From contig CBFGRV010000072.1 of NCBI GenBank assembly GCA_965651265.1, forward strand, positions 1 to 13,953: a stretch of 13,953 nucleotides of DNA, read 5' to 3'. The notes beneath the pieces were generated by a model. That model was not told the DNA's origin. It saw only the letters and a list, made by a program, of their open reading frames with translations, and did no database searches. Shown here piece after piece: positions 5,224-12,339 of the stretch (its first letter is position 1; each line of letters opens with the position of its first letter). Source of the DNA: CBFGRV01 sp965651265 (GTDB taxonomy: Bacteria > Bacteroidota > Rhodothermia > Rhodothermales > VXPQ01). A program made the position numbers and the translations under genes.

Positions 5224-7860
5224 ATGGACGCCGCACGCTGGGAACAACTGCAGGCCCTGTTTCACGAGGCGGCCGAGCTCCGCGAAGAGGAACGAGAGGA
5301 GTATCTGCGAGCGCGCAGCGGGCATGATCCTACCCTCGTGCCCGAGGTGCTTGCCATGCTCGCGGCCGATGCCGAGCATGGATCGATTCTCGATGAAGAT
5401 CTCGGTCATATCGCCCTGGAGGTGCTCGACTCCTCGGTGTCAGGGCCGCAGATGATCGGTCCATATCGGGTTCTGCGGCTACTCGGCAAGGGGGGAATGG
5501 GATACGTATACCTGGCCGAACGCTCCGAGCTCGGTCATCAGGTTGCGATCAAAGTTCTTCGCGATGCTACGCTGTCGCCGGCTCGCCGTCGCCGATTCAT
5601 GCGAGAACAGACGACGCTGGCCCAGCTGAAGCATCCCGGCATCGCGAGCCTATATGATGCCGACGTAGCGTCCGACGGCACCCCCTACATCGTGATGGAA
5701 TATGTGGATGGGGTTCCGATCACCCGTTATGCCGCTGAACTCGGATTGTCGGTGACCGAGCGGCTTCGTCTATTTCGATCCGCGCTCGAGGCCGTGCAGT
5801 ATGCCCACCGGCAGGCCATCGTCCACCGCGATCTAAAGCCATCCAACATCCTGGTCAAGAAGGATGAGGACGGATCATCGAAGGTGGTCCTTCTCGATTT
5901 CGGCATCTCGAAGTCGCTGCATCCACCTGCAATCGGCGAATCGCTGACGCAGACCGGCCTTCAGCTCATGACGCCCGCCTATGCGGCGCCGGAGCAACTG
6001 AGGGGTGAGCCGCTCGGGCTCTATACGGACGTGTACTCGCTCGGTGTCGTGCTCTACGAGTTGTTGACCGAACGGCATCCTTTCCTCCAGGAGGAAATGA
6101 CCGCCGGTCGCCTCGAGGCGGCCGTGCTGGAAGGCGAGGCGGCGCGACCGTCTCAGGTCGTCCGCGCCCACGAAAAGCGGACAAACGGCCGTGGACGATG
6201 GAGCGCCGTGAAAGAGGAGTGGTCCGATCTGGACGTGATGTGTCTGACGGCCATCCACAGGGATCCACAGCGCCGTTATGAAACCGTCGAGCGGTTCATT
6301 CGCGACATCGACCACTATCTCGCCGGCGAGCCGCTGGAGGCGCAGCCAGATTCGCTGCGATACCGGATGCGCAAGTTTCTGCGGCGAAACCGGAATTCCG
6401 TGACCGCCGCCGGTATCGTTTTCGCCGTGCTCGCCGGACTCATCCTTTACTATACCGGCCGATTGGCGGAAGAGAGCACGCGTGCGCGCGCCGAAGCAAC
6501 TGCGGCACGGCAAATCAGTGAATACCTGATAGGACTCTTCCAGGCCGGAGATCCGTTCATGACAAACGCGGATACCGTCGACGTCCGCACTCTTCTTCAG
6601 CGCGGCATCGAGAGGGCGGAGGCCCTGTCGGAGCAACCCCTGGTGCAGGCCCAGATGTTTACCGTGCTCGGACGCGTGTACACGCTGTTGAGCGACTACG
6701 ACCAGGCCGGCGCACTTCTTCGCCGATCGCTCGAGATACGGAGGAGAGAGAATGCGGATGCCCTGGGTGTGGCGGAGAGCCTGGCCAATCTGGGCGCCTA
6801 CTTAAGCGATGCCGGCATTTACGACAGCGCCGAAGTGTACATGCGGGAAGCCCTGGAGATCAGGAGGCGGCAGCTGCCGCCCCATGATCCGCTTCTGGCG
6901 ACGACGCTCGACATGTTCGGTGTCGTCCTGAACCGCCGAGGAGCATATACGGAAGCGGAGTCGATGTATCGCGATGCTCTCGCGATTCGACGCGAAATAC
7001 ACCAGGAGCCGCACATCGAGGTGGCCACCACGCTCAACAACCTCGCTGTAAATCTTTTTGATCAGGGCCATTATGTCGAATCCGAACAGCTCTTCCGTGA
7101 GGCGCTCGAGATGGACGACGTTATACTCGGCCCGGACAACCCTTCGATGGCCATCGATCTGTCCAACTTCGGGCTTTTTCTCGGAACGATGGGCAAATAC
7201 GAGGAGGCTGAAAGCGCTCTAACGAGAGCGCTGGGCATCAAGCGGAGGCATCTCGGAAATGATCATTATGAGACGGCCATGAGCCTGACCCAGCTCGGAG
7301 GTGTTCTTCGGCGAAAAGGTGACTTGCAGCGTGCGGAAGAATACCTCCGGGAAGCGCTCGCCATTGAAGCTCGCGTACTGGGAGACCGGCATCGAAACTC
7401 AGCCGTCACCCTGAACCACCTGGCGTCAACCCTCCAGGATCAAGGCCGTTTTGTGGAAGCCAGGCAGCACTTCGAGCGGTCCATTTCTCTCTTCACAGAG
7501 AATCTGGGGGACACGCACCCCTACACAGCCATTACCCAGTGTCAACTCGCTTATCTGATGCACGTTAGCGGCAGCCCGGATGCGGGTCCATTGTTCGTCC
7601 GATGCCTCGAGATCCTGGAGGAGACACTTCCACCGGGCCACGATCTCCTCGCCCTCCACTACGGAACGTACGCGGAGTACCTGATGGCCGGCGAACGATA
7701 CGACGAGGCCGAGCCGCTGCTTCAGAAGAGCTACGACGTTCTGGTCGACCGATTCGGGGCCGACCATCCGGATACCCGGAAGGCGGCCACGCGAATCGAT
7801 GACCTCAACAGGGTGTGGCAACGTTCACGAGCGACAGCTCTGACGTCCCCCGGCGGATGA
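5224..7860 (+). CDS. Ser/Thr protein kinase with one TM helix and C-terminal TPR array
   Basis: An 878-residue Hanks-type kinase. Residues 1-60 form the helical leader common to this class (MDAARWEQLQALFHEAAELR). The kinase domain (about 80-366) has the glycine loop GKGGMG (88-93), Lys110 in VAIK, HRDLKPSN with Asp203, DFG (225-227) and APEQ (255-258). All catalytic residues are present, so it should be active. One membrane helix lies at about 393-412 (SVTAAGIVFAVLAGLILYYTG). About nine tetratricopeptide repeats of kinesin-light-chain type (42-residue spacing, e.g. TTLNNLAVNLFDQGHYVESE) fill about 465-860 and should lie on the far side of the membrane from the kinase. The start at 5224 fits the family leader; an ATG at 5158 would overlap the sigma gene and add 22 residues without support. 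It is probably co-transcribed with the sigma factor and may sense a periplasmic partner and modify the sigma factor or its targets. Confidence 0.93.
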   Translation: MDAARWEQLQALFHEAAELREEEREEYLRARSGHDPTLVPEVLAMLAADAEHGSILDEDLGHIALEVLDSSVSGPQMIGPYRVLRLLGKGGMGYVYLAERSELGHQVAIKVLRDATLSPARRRRFMREQTTLAQLKHPGIASLYDADVASDGTPYIVMEYVDGVPITRYAAELGLSVTERLRLFRSALEAVQYAHRQAIVHRDLKPSNILVKKDEDGSSKVVLLDFGISKSLHPPAIGESLTQTGLQLMTPAYAAPEQLRGEPLGLYTDVYSLGVVLYELLTERHPFLQEEMTAGRLEAAVLEGEAARPSQVVRAHEKRTNGRGRWSAVKEEWSDLDVMCLTAIHRDPQRRYETVERFIRDIDHYLAGEPLEAQPDSLRYRMRKFLRRNRNSVTAAGIVFAVLAGLILYYTGRLAEESTRARAEATAARQISEYLIGLFQAGDPFMTNADTVDVRTLLQRGIERAEALSEQPLVQAQMFTVLGRVYTLLSDYDQAGALLRRSLEIRRRENADALGVAESLANLGAYLSDAGIYDSAEVYMREALEIRRRQLPPHDPLLATTLDMFGVVLNRRGAYTEAESMYRDALAIRREIHQEPHIEVATTLNNLAVNLFDQGHYVESEQLFREALEMDDVILGPDNPSMAIDLSNFGLFLGTMGKYEEAESALTRALGIKRRHLGNDHYETAMSLTQLGGVLRRKGDLQRAEEYLREALAIEARVLGDRHRNSAVTLNHLASTLQDQGRFVEARQHFERSISLFTENLGDTHPYTAITQCQLAYLMHVSGSPDAGPLFVRCLEILEETLPPGHDLLALHYGTYAEYLMAGERYDEAEPLLQKSYDVLVDRFGADHPDTRKAATRIDDLNRVWQRSRATALTSPGG

Positions 7861-7901
7861 GCACCGTGGTGGGTCGGTGTACCTGTCAGCCGGAGACCAG
7901 G

Positions 7902-8498
7902 TCACTTACCAAATCGGTAGTGGATGCCTCCACCCATTGCGAAGCCGGACCAGTCGTAGTAGTCGAAATCGGCGTGGACGAAACCGATGTCGAGATTCCA
8001 GTAGAGGGGCGGAAAGTCCGGGTTGTCGAGGATCTTCGCGAAGCTCAGCTCGACGCCTACGCCGGCCCCGAGCCCCAGCACGGATTCCGTGTCACTCACC
8101 GGGTTAAAGCCTACGAAGGTGGTGTAATCATAGCGGAAGAGGCCGACGGTTACGAAGCCATAGAGGTCATAGGTCGGGTCTTGCTTAAACCGGTACCACC
8201 CGCGCCCTGCGAAGCTCTGGACGGTTCCCATCATTCCAAGGATGACCTCGGCTGTGATGATTTCGCTAACGCGGTAGGTTCCGCTGACCCCGTACGCCGG
8301 CCACGAGGATCCGATGCCCAGGCTATACGGCCCGCTCTGGGCGCCGACGGGCGCCGTGATGTCGATGCCCGTGGCATCGCCCGCAGAAGAGGCGGCCGAG
8401 ACGTCCTGCGCCATCGCCCGGGGAGCTGCGCAAATCGAGAACAGCAGGACTACGATGACAAGGAAAGGATGGATGCTGCAGGTTCGTGATGACGGCAT
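7902..8498 (-). CDS. Secreted outer-membrane beta-barrel protein
   Basis: A 198-residue protein with a clear signal peptide: a hydrophobic core (PFLVIVVLLFSICAA, about 11-25) and a likely signal peptidase I site after AMA (30), giving a mature protein that begins QDVSAASSAG. The mature part alternates polar and aromatic/hydrophobic residues in short Gly-rich strands (GTYRVSEIITAEVILGMMG, WYRFKQDPTYDLYGFVTVGL, LYWNLDIGFVHADFDYYDW) and ends GGGIHYRFGK. This is as expected for an eight-stranded outer-membrane barrel of the OmpW/OmpA-like or Bacteroidota porin-like type. No enzyme motif is visible. It is convergent with the kinase gene, which ends 41 bases away. The start is ATG at 8498 with no Shine-Dalgarno site. 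The family cannot be named; a structural or transport role is possible. Confidence 0.8.
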   Translation of the reverse strand: MPSSRTCSIHPFLVIVVLLFSICAAPRAMAQDVSAASSAGDATGIDITAPVGAQSGPYSLGIGSSWPAYGVSGTYRVSEIITAEVILGMMGTVQSFAGRGWYRFKQDPTYDLYGFVTVGLFRYDYTTFVGFNPVSDTESVLGLGAGVGVELSFAKILDNPDFPPLYWNLDIGFVHADFDYYDWSGFAMGGGIHYRFGK

Positions 8499-8703
8499 GG
8501 TAGATCTGCATCTGATGTGAAGACGGACGGTGGCTCACGGTGGGCCTGCGTGGGTCGATGTGTGGCCGGTGCCCAGGGCCCTGGCAGAGCCTGCTACCTC
8601 TCTCTCTACGTATTTTTGCCGCCGAAACTGTCATGCAGGATCGAAAATCGCCGGCGCACCGCACTGGACTCCACCGGTCCACCGCCGAGAGCACGGTGTC
8701 CGA
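8499..8703. other. Non-coding gap upstream of the beta-barrel gene
   Basis: These 205 bases lie between the transporter stop and the beta-barrel start, both on the minus strand, and probably hold the beta-barrel promoter. The only structure noted is the 12-base palindrome CCAGGGCCCTGG near 8574-8585. No clear promoter elements were found. Confidence 0.4.
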
Positions 8704-9933
8704 CTATTGACCGATGCGCTGCGCACGACCGGCACCTACGCCGGTGGCGACCTTGGCGAGCATGGTGAGGACCAGAAAGAGGATGGGCGCCGTCCATCCC
8801 TGAACCAGATCATAGATCCACCCGAACACGATGGGCCCCACCGCCGCGATGAGGTAGCCGATGGATTGCGCCATTCCCGATAGCTCCGTCGCCGTGTCGG
8901 TGTCGTCCGTCCGCAGGACGATGAAGAGCAGGGCCAGGCCGAAGGTGCCCCCGAGGATGAAGCCGAGAAGTGATACCCAGATGGGCACGATGGTATTGTT
9001 CGGGATGAGCATGCCGGCCAGGCTGACGGCTTCGAGCAGCCCCAGATAGATGACGACGGACCGCTGATGGCGAAGCCGTCCGGCCCACGTGGGGATGATG
9101 ATCGTCCCCAGGATCCCGGTGGCCTGTGATAGCGCCAGCATCCATCCCGCATATCCTGCATCCAGGCCGCGGCTCTGCAAGATTTCGGGCAGCCACGCGA
9201 TTACCACATAAAACGTGAGCGACTGCAGGCCCATGAACAGGGCAACGTGCCAGGCGAGCGTCGATGTACCCAGATGGCGAAGCGACTCGCGGATCCCGCG
9301 GGAGGGTTCGGGGGGCGTCGCATCGTGCATCTGTGGGAGCCATAGAAGGAATGCGATCATCGCGGGGATGGACCAGACGGCGAGGGCCCCCCTCCATCCC
9401 AACCAGAGCGCGAGCGGAACACTGACTCCCGCGCCGATGGTCGCCCCTACTCCCATGGCGCTGGAGTACAGGCTCGTCATGCTCCCCGTGCGGTGCGGAA
9501 AATCGCGCTTCACGATACTCGGCAGCAGTACGTTGCCGAAGGCGATGGCCGTGCCCAGGAGCGTCGTACCGAGGTAGAGCACGAGGACGGACGGAGCGCC
9601 GCGAATCAGAACGCCGACGGCCAGCGCGGCGAGGGCGACCCCCAAAGCCCTCTCGAGGCCGAGCCGGCGCGTCAGCAGCGGGGTGAGCGCGGAAACGACT
9701 CCGAAGGCCAGGAGCGGCAACGTGGTCAGGAGGCCGAGCAGAGCACTCGAAAGGCCTGTGTCCTGCCGGATGTCCGCGATTAGCGGGCCCACACCCGTAA
9801 GGGACGGGCGAAGGTTCAGCGCGATGCCGACGATCCCTACGACAAGGAGCACGCGCCGAAGTCGATGGGAAGGCTCTCGGTCGGACGAGCCAGGCTGCTC
9901 TGGGTTGGTCACCTTCTCGGCACGGAATGGCAA
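8704..9933 (-). CDS. MFS transporter, CynX/NimT family
   Basis: A 409-residue major facilitator protein with about 12 hydrophobic segments starting at about residue 27 (RRVLLVVGIVGIALNLRPSL). The NLRPSLTGVGPLIADIRQDTGLS block after helix 1, the LLTRRLGLERALG loop between helices 2 and 3, and the GxMTSLYSSAMGVGATIGAG segment are typical of the CynX (cyanate) and NimT/YeaN (2-nitroimidazole) group. These are inner-membrane carriers, mostly exporters or anion transporters; the actual substrate cannot be read from sequence. The start is uncertain: the longest frame opens with TTG at 9933, and a GTG at 9912 (before TNPEQPGSS) is the alternative. Neither has a convincing ribosome site. It lies 33 bases after the stop of the two-TM protein on the same strand, so the two may be co-transcribed. 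Confidence 0.9.
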   Translation of the reverse strand: MPFRAEKVTNPEQPGSSDREPSHRLRRVLLVVGIVGIALNLRPSLTGVGPLIADIRQDTGLSSALLGLLTTLPLLAFGVVSALTPLLTRRLGLERALGVALAALAVGVLIRGAPSVLVLYLGTTLLGTAIAFGNVLLPSIVKRDFPHRTGSMTSLYSSAMGVGATIGAGVSVPLALWLGWRGALAVWSIPAMIAFLLWLPQMHDATPPEPSRGIRESLRHLGTSTLAWHVALFMGLQSLTFYVVIAWLPEILQSRGLDAGYAGWMLALSQATGILGTIIIPTWAGRLRHQRSVVIYLGLLEAVSLAGMLIPNNTIVPIWVSLLGFILGGTFGLALLFIVLRTDDTDTATELSGMAQSIGYLIAAVGPIVFGWIYDLVQGWTAPILFLVLTMLAKVATGVGAGRAQRIGQ

Positions 9934-9966
9934 TGGGCGGCCAAAGAATGCGGGCTCATCTGGTTA

Positions 9967-10911
9967 CTACCGCATGCGATTCATGCCGCGTCGCGCGTCG
10001 AGGGTCGGATTATCCGGTGAATCCTCGTCGTCGATGGCATCCAGGTCCAGGCGTCGAGGATCTCGTGGTGCCCCTGTTCCATGTTGCCGTTCCTGAGCGT
10101 CTTCGAGATCTGCCGTTCTCGCGTGCGCGCTATCGCCCTCCATCGCGGCCGTATCCCTGCCGGACGGCTCGGCGAGCTGCGCGGCCTGCGTATGTTCGGC
10201 GGCGATCCGCGCGACCCGATCGGCTAATCCGTTGAGCTGTCGTTGCTGTTTCTTGCGCCAGCGCCGGTCGGCCACCATGATCAACGGCGCTATGGCCGCG
10301 AGCGCGAGGAAGAACACCATCAGCCCGATGATGAGCGACGAAGCCACCGCCAGGCCGATCAAGCCCGCAAAAAAAGCCAGGATCGAGCCGTACGCCAGCC
10401 CTTCCGTCATTTCGCTCCCCAGCCCGACGCGCCGATTGAAACGCATCATGATCCCATCGCCACGCTCCCGCATCATGAGGCGTGTGGAGACACCGAAGAG
10501 GTTCGTGTGGCGCCACTCGACGGTCCGGCCGATTTGCTCCGTGGTGCCGATACCGTAGCCCGGCATCCCCATTGCGGACCCGAGATCCGAATCGAACCGA
10601 TGCCGAAGCTCCGCCACGATATCCTCCCAGAGATCCATGGTGAGCCGGCCGGGCACCCATCTTTCGATGATGACGTGTGTCGATGTACTGCCCGAGCTCG
10701 ACGAGAAGAGGTCGTGAGCCGGCTCGTCAAACTCCTGCGCGGCCTGTCGGACGAAGCCGGGATCGAGTCCGGATTCGCGGGCGATTTCCTCGAGCTCGGC
10801 GAGCGACAACCCCACGGCGTCATCGACCCGGCGTGCGGCATGCATTTGCAACTCGGCCGCCCGTTGGAGGAGGTCGCGGACCTCCTGCTCCGTATAGGTT
10901 CGCTTAGCCAC
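9967..10911 (-). CDS. Two-TM protein with N-terminal helical module, function unknown
   Basis: A 314-residue protein. Residues 1-62 form a helical module (TYTEQEVRDLLQRAAELQ ... GLSLAELEEIARESGLDPGF), seen in my recollection in many uncharacterised Gemmatimonadota and Rhodothermota proteins. A mixed region with RWVPGRLTMDLWEDIVAELR and RTVEWRHTNLFGVSTRLMMR (about 83-162) resembles a small alpha/beta domain. Two adjacent membrane helices follow at about 173-193 and 194-214 (SILAFFAGLIGLAVASSL, IGLMVFFLALAAIAPLIMVA). The last 100 residues are basic just after the membrane, then acidic and probably disordered. Both ends are likely cytoplasmic. The start is a GTG at 10911; no Shine-Dalgarno site. 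The N-terminal module might bind a partner protein. I cannot assign a function; the gene call itself is secure from its protein-like layout. Confidence 0.8.
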   Translation of the reverse strand: MAKRTYTEQEVRDLLQRAAELQMHAARRVDDAVGLSLAELEEIARESGLDPGFVRQAAQEFDEPAHDLFSSSSGSTSTHVIIERWVPGRLTMDLWEDIVAELRHRFDSDLGSAMGMPGYGIGTTEQIGRTVEWRHTNLFGVSTRLMMRERGDGIMMRFNRRVGLGSEMTEGLAYGSILAFFAGLIGLAVASSLIIGLMVFFLALAAIAPLIMVADRRWRKKQQRQLNGLADRVARIAAEHTQAAQLAEPSGRDTAAMEGDSAHARTADLEDAQERQHGTGAPRDPRRLDLDAIDDEDSPDNPTLDARRGMNRMR

Positions 10912-11003
10912 GGTCGATGAAGGGGCGTATGTCTGAAGAGGGGTTAGTGATCATCGCCCGGTTGACTCCGTTGCGATGTTGCTGAGAAAATAAGCATTTC
11001 AAT

Positions 11004-12218
11004 TCACCTACGAACGCGCCGCGCAAGCACCCTCTCGAGTGCCGCTTCGAAATCGTTCGAGATTCGCCCGATGTCGAAGGTCGATTCGGCGTACCGGCGC
11101 GCGTTCTCGCCGAGGCGGCGGCGGAGCCCGGCATCATCCAACATCTCCTCCGCAGCGGCCACGAAACCGTTCGTGTCGGTCGGTGCGACGATGCGCCCCG
11201 CGTCGTTTTCCGTCACGATGCGCGCGGCGAGGTTCTCCGGTGGGACGGCCAGTAGCACCGGCCGCGCCGCACACAGGTACGAGAGGACCTTCGACGGCAC
11301 CGAAAAGATGCCGGCATCCGGCTCGAGGACGGCGAGGAGGACGGCCGCGGACCCGAGGACATCCGGCATGTCCTCGAACGGCTGGAAACCAAGGATGAGG
11401 AGGTTCTGGAGGTTGCGCTCGCGCTTTCGCTCCTCCAGCCAGTCGGCGCCGAGACCCTGGGAGACCACGACGACTCGGACATCGGCGCGCCCGCGAAACC
11501 GCTCGGCGAGTTCGAGCAAGATCTCGGGGTTGTGCTTCATGCCGAGGGTGCCCGTGTAGACGAGGTTCGTCGTGGCGTCGAGCCCGTGGCGGCGGCTCCA
11601 ATCGTTCTCGCGCGGGCGCTGCGGCAATTCGTCCAGGGGCGCCCAGTTCTCGATGACGGACACACGGTGTGGGTCGACGCCCCACTCCTCCAGCAGCGGC
11701 CGGAAATCCTCCGTGATGAGGACCACGCCGTCGCTCTTCTGCAGGAGGGTGCGCTCCATGCGGGCGTAGTACTCGCCCACCGTCCCACCGACGATCGGAA
11801 TCTTTTCTTTCAGCAGCCGCGCGGAGGCCACGCCGATCAGATCCTGCACCCAGAACACGAATCCGATGTCCTCTTGCCGGCAGTATTTGAGGATGCGTCG
11901 CTGCGCATCCAGCGGCGTGTTGCCGGAGAGCACGACATCCGGCCTGAAGCGGCTGGCAGCGCGCACAAGGAGGCGCCCGTAGACATTCTCCTGGCCCCAC
12001 CGTCGAACAAACGAGTACTTCGTGATGGGGTGCCTTAGCGAGATAGGCTCGACGCGAAATCCGGCCGGATCGTCAGGCTGCGGCTCGAGCGCGCCGCGCG
12101 GCGTCGTCTGGAGCGATGCGCAGTAGGCATGCACGACCTCGTGACCTCGCTGCGCCAGGCTGCGGCTGAGCTGCACCTGAAAGGGGTGGCCGGCGAAATC
12201 GTGAACGAGAATGCGCAT
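11004..12218 (-). CDS. Glycosyltransferase family 4 (WcaI/WbuB-like)
   Basis: A 404-residue GT-B fold retaining glycosyltransferase. The N-terminal acceptor-side domain begins MRILVHDFAGHPFQVQLSRS and includes RFRPDVVLSGNTP (91-102) and the FWVQDLIGVAS segment (122-132) characteristic of WcaI/WbuB-type enzymes. The C-terminal nucleotide-sugar domain starts near NLVYTGTLGMKHNPEILLEL (218-237) and contains GFQPFEDMP (277-285) and the donor-binding EPDAGIFSVPSKVLSYLCAA region (299-318), followed by RPVLLAVP. It should transfer a sugar from a nucleotide donor to a lipid-linked or saccharide acceptor at the cytoplasmic membrane face during surface polysaccharide synthesis; the sugar is not predictable. 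It stands alone, divergent from the ATPase gene, with no Wzx/Wzy or further transferases in the window. The ATG at 12218 is firm because the first residues are those of the family. Confidence 0.92.
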   Translation of the reverse strand: MRILVHDFAGHPFQVQLSRSLAQRGHEVVHAYCASLQTTPRGALEPQPDDPAGFRVEPISLRHPITKYSFVRRWGQENVYGRLLVRAASRFRPDVVLSGNTPLDAQRRILKYCRQEDIGFVFWVQDLIGVASARLLKEKIPIVGGTVGEYYARMERTLLQKSDGVVLITEDFRPLLEEWGVDPHRVSVIENWAPLDELPQRPRENDWSRRHGLDATTNLVYTGTLGMKHNPEILLELAERFRGRADVRVVVVSQGLGADWLEERKRERNLQNLLILGFQPFEDMPDVLGSAAVLLAVLEPDAGIFSVPSKVLSYLCAARPVLLAVPPENLAARIVTENDAGRIVAPTDTNGFVAAAEEMLDDAGLRRRLGENARRYAESTFDIGRISNDFEAALERVLARRVRR

Positions 12219-12328
12219 GGCGTGGTCTCAGAACCATGAGGGCCTCTTTTGACACCGAAGCACGAGCAAGTTCCCGCGTCGTTTGGCCGCGAGGGCTTAC
12301 ATTCCATCAACCGGATGTAGACCTGGAC

Positions 12329-12333
12329 AAGGA
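12329..12333 (+). promoter_or_regulatory. Shine-Dalgarno site of the HerA-like ATPase gene
   Basis: AAGGA lies six bases before the ATG at 12340 and decides the start. It is one of only two clear ribosome binding sites in the window. Confidence 0.55.
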
Positions 12334-12339
12334 TGGGCT

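Noticed and set aside
5875..6636. Antisense frame of 253 codons in the kinase gene
   Set aside because: Composition (Arg, Gly, Leu and His runs) is that of a reversed coding frame; no motifs or ribosome site.
7877..7905. Hairpin between the convergent kinase and beta-barrel genes (GTG-ACCTG / CAGGT-CAC)
   Set aside because: The stem is short with a bulge, has a large loop and no T-tract; too weak to call a terminator.
7815..8489. Plus-strand frame of 224 codons over the beta-barrel gene
   Set aside because: The minus strand encodes a protein with a clear signal peptide and barrel pattern; the plus frame has neither and overlaps the kinase end.
10243..10920. Plus-strand frame of 225 codons over the two-TM protein gene
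   Set aside because: His/Arg/Asp-rich shadow; the minus strand shows membrane helices and a recognisable N-terminal module.
12249..12254. Perfect TTGACA hexamer before the HerA-like ATPase gene
   Set aside because: No -10 element occurs at a 16-18 base spacing (the site holds TCCCGC).
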